Shown in pieces: positions 54,501 to 64,000 of a stretch of 64,000 nucleotides of DNA. Source of the stretch: Bacteroidetes Order II. bacterium (GTDB taxonomy: Bacteria > Bacteroidota > Rhodothermia > Rhodothermales > UBA2364); NCBI GenBank assembly GCA_016788705.1, contig JAEUSQ010000018.1, positions 1 to 64,000 on the forward strand. Direction: 5' to 3'. Below the pieces are notes generated by a model that had not been told where the DNA came from, searched no databases, and saw only the letters and a program-made list of their open reading frames with translations. Positions within the stretch are counted from its first letter, which is position 1. Every line of letters begins with the position of its first letter. Position numbers and translations under genes: made by a program.

Positions 54501-54874
54501 GTGCTATGGAGACGATGTATCAACGTGGTAAGATTCAAGAAGAAAGTTTGTATTATGAGCATCTGAAACATGCGGGAAATCTCCCAATTGTTGGGGTAAA
54601 TACGTTTAAACCTAAAAAAGAAATGCCTCAAGAAGTGATGGTTCCACTCATGAGGTCCACTGATGCCGAGAAACAACAGCAACTTCAAAACCTGCATCAC
54701 TTTCATGACCGAAACCAAGCAAGTGCGGGTCAATCGTTGGCGCAACTCAAGCAGGTAGCCCTTTCTGGTGGAAATGTTTTTGCCGAACTCATGGAAACTG
54801 TCAAGGTGTGTAGTCTTGGACAAATTTCGGATGCCCTTTTTGAAGTAGGGGGGCGTTATCGTAGAAATATGTAA
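51506..54874 (+). CDS. icmF: Fused isobutyryl-CoA mutase IcmF
   Basis: 1122 aa with the IcmF domain order. Residues about 1-130: B12-binding domain with DGHD and lower-ligand His18, [32 protein letters not shown]. Residues about 180-400: MeaI-like P-loop GTPase with Walker [10 protein letters not shown] at 186-194, DRTQSR-like [20 protein letters not shown] and [13 protein letters not shown], and [11 protein letters not shown]. Residues about 540-1122: mutase barrel ([80 protein letters not shown]). Family knowledge: interconverts isobutyryl-CoA and n-butyryl-CoA (also isovaleryl/pivalyl-CoA in some) using adenosylcobalamin, with the G domain as chaperone. It stands alone, without linked acyl-CoA genes. 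Confidence 0.93.
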   Translation: MSQFPLRFVTATSLFDGHDAAINIMRRILQDHGVEVIHLGHDRSVADIVQTAIQEDVNAVAVSSYQGGHMEFFRYMYDEFQRLGAGHIRIFGGGGGVIVPDEIEALHQYGIARIFSPEDGMKMGLEGMIVHMMEDCRVQGGKVQYKSINVDERWVSLARSLSKIEQGEKVASSIPTIPTPVLGITGTGGAGKSTLTDELINRFLTDFEDRSVAVLSVDPTQSRTGGALLGDRIRMNMAYGVLAGRVFMRSFATRTAHRAVTDALKDAIKVCQSAGFHLIILETAGIGQSDTEIKTFADLTLYVMTAEFGAPTQLEKIGMLDAADLIALNKFEKKGAEDALRDIRKQVQRNQKAWDRPLEKMPVYPTMASHFADPGVTQLYLAILQELAKRTDPKMRWQSQKFADLEKVEVNPGKNQLIPPKRVRYLGEIAETVRDYHDWAETQIAMARKWEHARGVVAQLAAWSPENVAPLLEKTNEMQAYWWGKLDYVCQQILLNWEQVAKQYRQEESVYKVRGREVRTPQFTTSLSGLKIPRVALPRMEDAGERLRFALKENIPGFFPYTAGVFPFKRTNEDPTRMFAGEGGPERTNKRFHLVSQGMPAKRLSTAFDSVTLYGRDPHERPDIYGKIGNAGVSIATLDDMKKLYSGFDLCDPATSVSMTINGPAPMMLAMFMNTAIDQQVEKVLHKYGQWEAVEKWKRAQNRSAHYVPFDADTLPEGHDGSGLGLVGFSADELVDAGFLTADQYADIKARTLQTVRGTVQADILKEDQAQNTCIFSTEFGLRMMGDVQQYFIDHQVRNYYSVSISGYHIAEAGANPISQLAFTLSNGFTLLEYYRSRGMNVDDVAPNFSFFFSNGLDPEYTVIGRVARRIWAIALRNLYGANERSQKLKYHIQTSGRSLHAQEIQFNDIRTTLQALLAIYDHCNSLHTNAYDEAITTPTEESVRRAMAIQLIINRELGLAKNENPLQGSFIVEELTDLVEEAVLQEFERISDRGGVLGAMETMYQRGKIQEESLYYEHLKHAGNLPIVGVNTFKPKKEMPQEVMVPLMRSTDAEKQQQLQNLHHFHDRNQASAGQSLAQLKQVALSGGNVFAELMETVKVCSLGQISDALFEVGGRYRRNM

Positions 54875-55051
54875 GTTCTGGGATTGGGGGACGGATAGGT
54901 CAAAAAATGGTAACACCAAACACCGTTCTTATCAAACCATTGGCATGGGTTTCTGAACCATTCAGGTAGATTAAGGACTTTTCCTATTGATATTCAAAAC
55001 CTATACCGATAAACTGCAAGGGAAATCATGCTCCACCCTCGTAGTTTTGTC

Positions 55052-57136
55052 ATGAGAAACCTATTTTCTGTTGCGAGCATATCGCTCTTTTCGCTCCTCC
55101 CTATGTTGGCCTCGGCCCAAACGCCCGGTACGTGTGTAACGGGCAAGGCAGAGCAATACTTGGACATCAACAACGTCCGGGCACGGTTACTGAATACTGG
55201 GGGCCTTTTCTGGAATGGCGATCCCAATGTCTATACGGTTCCCAAGGGCGGTAAAGCAAATGCGATTTTTGTCCATAGTTTATGGCTAAGTGGCTATACG
55301 GAAGAAAATGAATTGCGTGTGGCGGCGGCCAAATACGGTACTTGGGAGTTTTGGCCTGGCCCCTTAGACCAACAGGGCAATCCTCCTTCCGATTGTAGCG
55401 CATACGACAGGATGTACAAAATATCCCGAAGTGACCTTGAGGAATACCAAACCACGCGGGTAGCAACGAAGGACTTATCGGAATGGCCTTGGCAATTGGG
55501 TGCTCCTGTTAAGGACGGTGATGGCAACCCGAATAATTACGCCCTTGAAAAAGGAGACCGCCCCGACTTATTGGGCGATCAAATGGTGTGCTGGGTGATG
55601 AATGATGCAGGAAATGTTCATCGTAGCGGATCCAAACCATTAGGTGTAGAAGTCCAGGTGACAGCATATGCCTTCGATACAGAGGGGGATGTGGGGAATA
55701 CAACTTTTTATCGTTATCAGATAAGAAACAAAAGTCCGAACCGTTATAAAGAGTTTTTATTTACTCTTTTTTTAGATGCTGATTTAGGATATTCTGTTGA
55801 TGATTATGTAGGTACAGATACAACCCGTTCTATGGTTTATACATATAATTCAGACGAAAACGATGATTCATATGGTTATGGTTATGGTAAATCACCCCCT
55901 GCTTTGGGGTACGACCTCTTGCAGTTTTCCGGAAGCAAAGAAAAACAGCAAAAACTGGGCTATTCGATGTATTTCTTTGGCGGCGCTCCTCTAACTGGGG
56001 TACCACATCATTTAGCAAGTAGTTATCGTTTATCGCAAACGGCTCGGATGCAAGATGGTAGATTGTTAAGCATGCACGGTGACGGATCTTCCGGTGTCCG
56101 CCCATTTACGCGATTCTTCTTTCCAGGGGATCCCATAACACGACAGGGTTGGTCTGAACTGAATAATAATTTTCGGGGAGGGAGTAGTCTTAATGGCGAC
56201 CGTATTTTTTCCTTAACCACCCACCCCGTTTCGTTTGGCTCCGGTGAAGACCTTACGGCGGATTTGGCCATAATCTGGGCACGTGACAATACAGCACTTA
56301 GTTCTTTAGTGGCTCTTCGGCGGGCATCTGACCTGGTACAGGGCTTTTATGATGCAGGCCACCAACCCACAAAGCCAATATCGGCCCCGATAGTAACCGC
56401 CGCATACCAGAAGGGCAAGTTAGAACTCAATTGGAAAAACGATCCTCATGGAACCAATCCTAACAATGATTACACCGACACCGCGTATGGGTATAAGTTC
56501 GAGGGCTATGTGGTTAGGCAATATGCCCATGCCTCGGATACAAAGGGCACAACGGTGGCCATTTATGATAAGATGAATGGCATTTCAAATATCTATGTCC
56601 CTAAAGTGGGTGAAAGTTTTATCAATGAACTGGTAATCCAAGGTTTAGATACAGGTATAGAAATGCAGCATATAATTCCAAGTGGAATAAGCCCATATCA
56701 AGACTATTATTTTGGAGTACAACCCTATGCGGTGAATTTATCCCATACTCTTTCTCCGCTTTATTGGGGTAAAGAAGGTAGAGTTGTATTTACCCCTATA
56801 GATTTGCCAGAGACAGCAGAGACACCACAAGATGTTTTATCTCGGATCGGCATCTCGCCTAACCCATACAAGGGCGCATCGGCATATGAGACTGCCACCA
56901 ATACCCGTGAAGTGCGTATTACGGGTATCCCCAAAGGCAGTACGATCCGGATTTTTAGTTTAGATGGCCTTCAAGTGAAATATTTCTGGCAATCGGAGGA
57001 AACGGGTTATATCCGTTGGTTCTTGGAGAACGAAAGGAGTCGCCCCATTGCATCAGGCATGTATTTGGTGCATGTTTCTATCCCCGGAGTCGGGGAGCGG
57101 GTACTGAAGTTTGGAGCCGTAATCGGGGATAGGTAA
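55052..57136 (+). CDS. Large secreted protein with type IX-like C-terminal sorting domain
   Basis: 694 aa from the ATG at 55052; an upstream in-frame ATG at 55028 adds eight residues without a signal. A Sec signal (LFSVASISLFSLLPMLASAQ) is followed by a long domain with GGLFWNGDPNVYTVPKGGKA, IFVHSLWLSGYTEENELRVA, AYDRMYKISRSDLEEYQ, DGDGNPNNY and FRYQIRNK-type strands (TFYRYQIRNKSPNRYKEFLF). The C-terminal about 85 residues resemble a Bacteroidota T9SS type A sorting domain: GISPNPYKGASAYETATNTR, EVRITGIPKGSTIRIFSLDG, SGMYLVHVSIPG. I do not recognise the main domain beyond similarity to Rhodothermia/Bacteroidota secreted proteins. Its last 30 bp are repeated imperfectly just downstream, between the gene and the CRISPR array. 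Confidence 0.8.
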   Translation: MRNLFSVASISLFSLLPMLASAQTPGTCVTGKAEQYLDINNVRARLLNTGGLFWNGDPNVYTVPKGGKANAIFVHSLWLSGYTEENELRVAAAKYGTWEFWPGPLDQQGNPPSDCSAYDRMYKISRSDLEEYQTTRVATKDLSEWPWQLGAPVKDGDGNPNNYALEKGDRPDLLGDQMVCWVMNDAGNVHRSGSKPLGVEVQVTAYAFDTEGDVGNTTFYRYQIRNKSPNRYKEFLFTLFLDADLGYSVDDYVGTDTTRSMVYTYNSDENDDSYGYGYGKSPPALGYDLLQFSGSKEKQQKLGYSMYFFGGAPLTGVPHHLASSYRLSQTARMQDGRLLSMHGDGSSGVRPFTRFFFPGDPITRQGWSELNNNFRGGSSLNGDRIFSLTTHPVSFGSGEDLTADLAIIWARDNTALSSLVALRRASDLVQGFYDAGHQPTKPISAPIVTAAYQKGKLELNWKNDPHGTNPNNDYTDTAYGYKFEGYVVRQYAHASDTKGTTVAIYDKMNGISNIYVPKVGESFINELVIQGLDTGIEMQHIIPSGISPYQDYYFGVQPYAVNLSHTLSPLYWGKEGRVVFTPIDLPETAETPQDVLSRIGISPNPYKGASAYETATNTREVRITGIPKGSTIRIFSLDGLQVKYFWQSEETGYIRWFLENERSRPIASGMYLVHVSIPGVGERVLKFGAVIGDR

Positions 57137-57188
57137 TTCCTCAGGACTCGATATACTAGGAGCGGGTACTAAAATTTGGAGCCGTAAT
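57094..57188 (+). repeat. 30-bp direct duplication of the 3' end of the secreted-protein gene
   Basis: The stretch at 57094-57123 (GGAGCGGGTACTGAAGTTTG, then GAGCCGTAAT) recurs at 57159-57188 with two differences, both G to A (TGAAGTTT against TAAAATTT). The first copy includes the last coding codons of the secreted-protein gene; the second lies in the non-coding gap. It may mark an old tandem duplication or a trimmed paralogous gene end. Confidence 0.85.
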
Positions 57189-57378
57189 GCGGTCTCAAGT
57201 GCAATATGGATATTAGATGTAGCTACCCATGAAAACATTGCGGTTCTCTGATAATTTTTAAGATTTAGATTGACATAGAAATAAAATTTTTTTAATGACA
57301 TTATAAACAGCGAAACACACAAAAAATTAGCCGTGAATAGACTTCTCGTTGTGTCATATTCAGGTCAAATTCGTACCC
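57189..57378. other. Flank of the CRISPR array (probable trailer side)
   Basis: AT-rich, with no gene. It contains A/T runs (AAATAAAATTTTTTTAATG) but no degenerate repeat copy next to the first repeat. Since the array is probably transcribed leftward on the minus strand, this is most likely the trailer end rather than the leader. If the array were transcribed rightward this would be the leader. Confidence 0.45.
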
Positions 57379-60300
57379 ATTTCAATACCCGAAGGTGCGA
57401 TTAAAAGACTTAGTAATACAAGAAACACATAAGACCCCCATAATTTCAATACCCGAAGGTGCGATTAAAAGGACTTTACACTTAATGTATAGTTTCAGGG
57501 AGAATGAAATTTCAATACCCGAAGGTGCGATTAAAAGCCGTTCACGCAGTGCCTCTAATTCTGCAACAAGTTCTGATTTCAATACCCGAAGGTGCGATTA
57601 AAAGGCAGCTCGACAAGCAGCCTCTCGGCAGCATCGTGCATTTCAATACCCGAAGGTGCGATTAAAAGCCCATCCGACTGTATAGGGCGCATCCCAACAA
57701 ACACATTTCAATACCCGAAGGTGCGATTAAAAGCGCATAGCTGTTACGAAGTCTATGGCCTCGAAGTCGATTTCAATACCCGAAGGTGCGATTAAAAGAG
57801 TTCACAGGGAAAACAGGCTGGACCACTGTCCCTGATTTCAATACCCGAAGGTGCGATTAAAAGAAAAATCACAGATGCTGACACAAAGACAAATCATGCA
57901 TTTCAATACCCGAAGGTGCGATTAAAAGGAGGCGCTAAAAAGAATGGCGCGACAGGTCGCATAATATTTCAATACCCGAAGGTGCGATTAAAAGACGTAT
58001 CACCCAGACGACTAACATGGGAGACCGTATATTTCAATACCCGAAGGTGCGATTAAAAGTGGATAAGCGATTAGATGCATTGTTCTCTGCGTCGGATTTC
58101 AATACCCGAAGGTGCGATTAAAAGATGGGGTATGTCACAAACAATTTACCATGACTCTGCGATTTCAATACCCGAAGGTGCGATTAAAAGGCAGGCAATA
58201 CCATCTTATTCACCCCAAAAAAAAAAATTCAATACCCGAAGGTGCGATTAAAAGTGGGCGCAAGCGCAAAATCACTGACGACCTAATAGCCGATTTCAAT
58301 ACCCGAAGGTGCGATTAAAAGCCAATTTTTGTAACCCCCCACACATTGTGGATCAATAATTTCAATACCCGAAGGTGCGATTAAAAGCAAGGACCGAGTA
58401 CTTCAAAAATGCGCTCGATGCGATATTTCAATACCCGAAGGTGCGATTAAAAGTATTCAGGAGCGAACAAGCCAGTGTTAAACCTAACATTTCAATACCC
58501 GAAGGTGCGATTAAAAGTATAGACAGCAAGTGCCTCAGTGGCTTCCAGACAAATTTCAATACCCGAAGGTGCGATTAAAAGTAAGGTCGAAATCTCCACT
58601 GGGGAAACCTTCACAGATTTCAATACCCGAAGGTGCGATTAAAAGACCCTGTTCGTGTAGTTTTTGACGAACAATGTCTGTATTTCAATACCCGAAGGTG
58701 CGATTAAAAGTAGCTCGATCGTAAGGGTCTTTCTATTATTGTCGTAGATTTCAATACCCGAAGGTGCGATTAAAAGCTGACGGGCACCTCCCGCGCATTC
58801 TGCCAGACCTGCGATTTCAATACCCGAAGGTGCGATTAAAAGTATGGTTCGTCAACGCACGGATCAGGCTATGGTCGATTTCAATACCCGAAGGTGCGAT
58901 TAAAAGCTCCCTCACCACCCCCATCCTCAAGCACAGGCACCAGATTTCAATACCCGAAGGTGCGATTAAAAGCAACGGATGCGGTAAATAAATTGGACGA
59001 CGCATTTGATTTCAATACCCGAAGGTGCGATTAAAAGTTGTCCTGTAAGCGCCTTACTGATTGCAGCATTGCATATTTCAATACCCGAAGGTGCGATTAA
59101 AAGACCCTGCGCAAAAACGTCGTAGGATTAGCCACACGAATTTCAATACCCGAAGGTGCGATTAAAAGAGGGCGTCCATTGTGAGTCCAAAGGAGGTGGC
59201 AACTATTTCAATACCCGAAGGTGCGATTAAAAGTACAAGTGCCACATATCGTCGGGCATGTTCCTCAGATTTCAATACCCGAAGGTGCGATTAAAAGGGA
59301 CGGGTGATTGGCACGCTGGTAACAGGTCCCATTATTTCAATACCCGAAGGTGCGATTAAAAGTGCATGCTCCGCGCCAGAAAGCTCTATGAAAATGCGAT
59401 TTCAATACCCGAAGGTGCGATTAAAAGATCTATTCTTACACATGTGTCTTAGTAGATGCTAAAATTTCAATACCCGAAGGTGCGATTAAAAGAGTGCCCA
59501 TCCTGGGTCAGGTGGGCGGACTCAATCATTTCAATACCCGAAGGTGCGATTAAAAGATAATATAGCATCCCCTGCACGCTGGTTGCGAGCAAATTTCAAT
59601 ACCCGAAGGTGCGATTAAAAGGCAATAGTGCGCAGGGGCACGCTGGGATCATTGCCCATTTCAATACCCGAAGGTGCGATTAAAAGTGCGGGGCGCAAGG
59701 AGCGCCGCGTGACGGTCACTAATTTCAATACCCGAAGGTGCGATTAAAAGTTTCGGACAGGATTTTGTTTTGGGTTGCCAGCTCTTATTTCAATACCCGA
59801 AGGTGCGATTAAAAGTACGCCCTGAATGTTGTGTATCACTGTGGAATGATTCATTTCAATACCCGAAGGTGCGATTAAAAGAGGGTGGCTATCTTGTTTA
59901 ATTGGGGTGCAATTGTACATTTCAATACCCGAAGGTGCGATTAAAAGTGTACTGGCCCGTGGTGCTTGAGATGTGTAGTGTTCATTTCAATACCCGAAGG
60001 TGCGATTAAAAGTTGGAATATAGAACAGAAGCACCCACTTTTATACGGATTTCAATACCCGAAGGTGCGATTAAAAGCAGACCAAGCGGCCACCCCATCT
60101 AATTCCAAGTGTCATTTCAATACCCGAAGGTGCGATTAAAAGTCAGCACCCGAAAGGGTAACAACCTGCGCAACACTCATTTCAATACCCGAAGGTGCGA
60201 TTAAAAGTTGGCGGCAGTAAATATTGGCATGGCGTTATTTGGCTATTTCAATACCCGAAGGTGCGATTAAAAGTTTGTAAGCCCCCACAATTCGCCTCAC

Positions 60301-63300
60301 GGTACAATCATTTCAATACCCGAAGGTGCGATTAAAAGCAGGCGTAGCATCACAACACGCCGCCACACAGGCAGATTTCAATACCCGAAGGTGCGATTAA
60401 AAGCGCCAAGGCGACTTTGTACAGCATCTCGCCTTGGCGATTTCAATACCCGAAGGTGCGATTAAAAGTAGGCTCTAAACAAGGCGCTTTCGTAGTGTTT
60501 TTTTTATTTCAATACCCGAAGGTGCGATTAAAAGGATGGATGTAGCGCTGTATTTTTTGTGATTCTTCATATTTCAATACCCGAAGGTGCGATTAAAAGA
60601 CAAATCATGCAGGTGCGAGCGAGCCTTGAGGCCTGATTTCAATACCCGAAGGTGCGATTAAAAGGCCGCAAACGGAAGCGGCAGAAAATTAGCAACAAAA
60701 TTTCAATACCCGAAGGTGCGATTAAAAGACGGCTCGACATCGCTGCCAGGATTTCCGGGAAATAATTTCAATACCCGAAGGTGCGATTAAAAGAAGAAGG
60801 TCGCCTGCACCCAGTCTATAGCCGCCCTGATTTCAATACCCGAAGGTGCGATTAAAAGTGCGTCCGTCACAGGCTCCAGCGTATGATCAGTCGATTTCAA
60901 TACCCGAAGGTGCGATTAAAAGCGCCCTCTAAAAGTGTTTTTAACAATTAGTAAATGATTTCAATACCCGAAGGTGCGATTAAAAGACTATGAGCGAACA
61001 AATAAACCATCCAAAGCATTAATTTCAATACCCGAAGGTGCGATTAAAAGTATTCGGGTAGCCTATATATTGGCGCTGTAGATGAAATTTCAATACCCGA
61101 AGGTGCGATTAAAAGCCGCAACTTTTAACCCAGTCCCAACAGCAATCCCGGATTTCAATACCCGAAGGTGCGATTAAAAGCTCAACCCCAACCGTAGCCG
61201 CGAAGGTCTCAAGCACTATTTCAATACCCGAAGGTGCGATTAAAAGTCATTTTCTGGATAATAGTGAACATCGTTGTTGGGATTTCAATACCCGAAGGTG
61301 CGATTAAAAGTGTGGCGATGCTGATTTGGCTTGGGAAGAATCGCCCATTTCAATACCCGAAGGTGCGATTAAAAGCTGAAGGAGTCTATCTGCTTCATGC
61401 CGGACAACTCAATTTCAATACCCGAAGGTGCGATTAAAAGCTGTATCACCCCATCTTGTTCCTCCTCCAAAATCTTATTTCAATACCCGAAGGTGCGATT
61501 AAAAGCGGAGAACCAGCCGTTTTATCTATTGCCCAACCTTCATTTCAATACCCGAAGGTGCGATTAAAAGCATGTAAAACTCTAACCCATTTTGGGGCGA
61601 CCGTTCATTTCAATACCCGAAGGTGCGATTAAAAGCCTGACCGCAAATTAAATAATTAGTGCTACACCTATATTTCAATACCCGAAGGTGCGATTAAAAG
61701 CTGGGTGAAAGTGCGTATTCTATTTTTATTCCAACATTTCAATACCCGAAGGTGCGATTAAAAGAAGCAAGGTTTTACCGCCGCCGCAAAACCCGTCTTT
61801 AATTTCAATACCCGAAGGTGCGATTAAAAGCGGAATAACTCACACTCTCAGACCTCAACCCCGTCGATTTCAATACCCGAAGGTGCGATTAAAAGTACCA
61901 GTTTATACGCTCCACGTGGGGCGGCTTTGGATTTCAATACCCGAAGGTGCGATTAAAAGCCCATTTTGTTTATAATCGTCTTTCCGATAACCCTGATTTC
62001 AATACCCGAAGGTGCGATTAAAAGAATTTTTAGCTTTTACGATAAGTATTATGAACAGGTATTTCAATACCCGAAGGTGCGATTAAAAGTTTCACGCCAA
62101 AATCACAGATACCGTGAAACTTCTATTTCAATACCCGAAGGTGCGATTAAAAGAAAGGTAACCAATAGTATGTCCTTGCTCGCGATTGCATTTCAATACC
62201 CGAAGGTGCGATTAAAAGCGTTGATGCGCTTACGACGCTCTTCGAGGCGACGGGATTTCAATACCCGAAGGTGCGATTAAAAGAAGGGGGATTCTTCATA
62301 GGAGTACAGTTCCAGCCTCATTTCAATACCCGAAGGTGCGATTAAAAGCTTGCGTGAATGCCGCAACCATCTCCGCCAAATTTTCATTTCAATACCCGAA
62401 GGTGCGATTAAAAGGTCAGTTTCTCTACCACCTGCCGAGAGACTGCATCGATTTCAATACCCGAAGGTGCGATTAAAAGTGGCGGGCTTGGTGACTGGGT
62501 TCGGGTCAGGCTTCATTTCAATACCCGAAGGTGCGATTAAAAGATGTACGTGATGCTCAATTTTCACGTAATGCCCTTCATTTCAATACCCGAAGGTGCG
62601 ATTAAAAGGATTAGTAATTTTATCCAGCTGACGAGAAAGAGCGATTTCAATACCCGAAGGTGCGATTAAAAGACATTAACAGAAATTAGCGAAGACCAAA
62701 AAGCGAAAATTTCAATACCCGAAGGTGCGATTAAAAGTAACACCCGCAAACACTGCTAGTGCCGAGGTTTTTAATTTCAATACCCGAAGGTGCGATTAAA
62801 AGAAGCGCTGACCAAAACACCTACGAAAGCGGTGATTTATTTCAATACCCGAAGGTGCGATTAAAAGTTCTGAATGACCTGCCATGTATTTGGCGCGAGC
62901 AAATTTCAATACCCGAAGGTGCGATTAAAAGAGGCGGGATGTTGAATCTCGCGCAATAGTGGATGAATTTCAATACCCGAAGGTGCGATTAAAAGCCCAC
63001 GGGCGCTCTGGCGCTGCAAGGTGGCGCGATTATTTCAATACCCGAAGGTGCGATTAAAAGGGTGTTTTTAGTCACTTTTTAGGCTCCGAAAAGGTATTTC
63101 AATACCCGAAGGTGCGATTAAAAGAAATTTTAGCCGAAAAGTCTTCACAGAATAAGCCTATTTCAATACCCGAAGGTGCGATTAAAAGGCGCCTTGGCGG
63201 CACCATGGATGCGCATACGCTCTTATTTCAATACCCGAAGGTGCGATTAAAAGTATGATAGACCTTTCTTGTGATTATCCGTCAGGTTATTTCAATACCC

Positions 63301-64000
63301 GAAGGTGCGATTAAAAGTTAGAAGGTACTACAAAATAGTATGTACCTACCTTTTATTTCAATACCCGAAGGTGCGATTAAAAGTCGTTGAGATATTCAAT
63401 GCTTTTAATGGGGATTCTATATTTCAATACCCGAAGGTGCGATTAAAAGGACGGAATAACTCACACTCTCAGACCTCAACCCCGCCGATTTCAATACCCG
63501 AAGGTGCGATTAAAAGTCACAAACGAACCCCCAGGCTGGACCACCGTCCCTGATTTCAATACCCGAAGGTGCGATTAAAAGTACGATATTGTTTTAAGCA
63601 ATTTTGGGGATGACTCATTTCAATACCCGAAGGTGCGATTAAAAGCGCGAAACCTGACGTGAGCGCTGTTCCATGTCTCGGATTTCAATACCCGAAGGTG
63701 CGATTAAAAGAAAACACCACCCTGCATCTCTAAATCCCCATTCCCTATTTCAATACCCGGAGGTGCGATTAAAAGATTCCCTGCTTATCCCTCTTGACAT
63801 GGGCAACATAAAATTTCAATACCCGAAGGTGCGATTAAAAGACAGCAGCGTTATTCGCCTCTATGCTCTGATTCTGAATTTCAATACCCGAAGGTGCGAT
63901 TAAAAGAAACAGGCCGCAGCAAAGGCTAAGGAGGAGCCAGTACATTTCAATACCCGAAGGTGCGATTAAAAGCCCGAGACTGGCACGGTTCCGTCTGTCC
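57379..64000 (-). CRISPR. Large CRISPR array, 102 repeats in window, continuing beyond the right edge
   Basis: A 29-bp repeat (ATTTCAATACCCGAAGG then TGCGATTAAAAG on the plus strand) begins at 57379 and recurs every 64-67 bp up to 63944-63972. I counted 102 repeats, 101 complete spacers of 35-38 bp and a final spacer cut by the window end. Nearly all repeats are identical. Exceptions are the copy at 58226 (AATTC instead of ATTTC) and the one at 63747 (CCCGGAGG instead of CCCGAAGG). On the minus strand the repeat ends in ATTGAAAT, resembling the ATTGAAA(C/G) crRNA handle of type I-B/III-type repeats, so transcription is inferred leftward with the leader off the right edge. No cas gene lies in the window. 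ORFs across the array are artefacts. Confidence 0.98.

Noticed and set aside
1-57378. tRNA or rRNA genes and insertion sequences
   Set aside because: No cloverleaf-like, rRNA-like or transposase-like sequence was recognised on reading; a dedicated scan could still find a tRNA.
57382-63903. Many short ORFs across the CRISPR array with repeating peptides such as ISIPEGAIK, FQYPKVRLK and FNTRRCD
   Set aside because: They are translations of the CRISPR repeat in three frames joined by spacer sequence, not genes.

Overview
The window looks like a chromosomal segment of a Bacteroidota-type Gram-negative bacterium, most likely on the Rhodothermia/Balneola side of the group. This is inferred from family content: a HmuY/TonB receptor pair, a FecI/FecR/STN-receptor triplet, a secreted protein with a type IX-like C-terminal sorting domain, a DksA-like protein with the Bacteroidota zinc-less C-terminus, a fused IcmF mutase, class II xylose isomerase, and weak TTTG/TAnnTTTG-like promoter matches. 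No rRNA or tRNA gene was recognised, so the taxonomy remains an inference.

Layout. 1-2.0 kb: the start of an RND efflux adaptor gene running off the left edge, then an AT-rich stretch holding two decayed gene remnants. 2.0-4.8 kb: haem/iron uptake pair (HmuY lipoprotein and TonB-dependent receptor). 5.2-19.0 kb: housekeeping and metabolic genes (S9 peptidase, YfcC-type carrier, purine nucleoside phosphorylase, a YggS-DivIVA pair, RmlC-like cupin, HAD phosphatase, alpha/beta hydrolase, xylulokinase, xylose isomerase, amidinotransferase-fold enzyme).

19.6-39.4 kb is the most unusual region: twelve same-strand genes ending in a strong terminator form a type VI secretion-like locus. It has a single-chain TssB-TssC sheath protein, an FHA/transmembrane/lytic-transglycosylase chimera, a membrane PP2C phosphatase, a membrane Ser/Thr kinase, two CsgG-like lipoproteins, an outer-membrane-type protein, a TagH-like FHA protein, and TssJ, TssK, TssL and TssM. 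Hcp, VgrG/PAAR, ClpV, TssA, TssE, TssF and TssG are not present in the window. A proteobacterial-style TssJKLM membrane complex is unexpected in Bacteroidota, whose described T6SS (type iii) lacks TssJLM. The likely logic is a Thr-phosphorylation switch (kinase/phosphatase with two FHA readers) controlling a trans-envelope complex, a transglycosylase that opens the wall, and an outer-membrane module made of the CsgG-like and barrel proteins.

39.5-57.1 kb: ileS, a DksA-like gene and lspA; then leftward a sigma factor/FecR/TonB-receptor signalling unit and a DUF1080 protein; then rightward a MurF-like ligase lacking part of its central domain, an esterase, the fused B12-dependent mutase IcmF, and a large secreted protein.

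57.4-64.0 kb: one CRISPR array with 102 repeats counted in the window (29 bp; spacers 35-38 bp), continuing past the right edge. No cas gene is visible. The repeat's end matches the ATTGAAA-type crRNA handle on the minus strand, so transcription and the leader are probably from the right. Two adjacent spacers near the right end nearly duplicate two spacers located further left, consistent with renewed acquisition from variants of earlier invaders.
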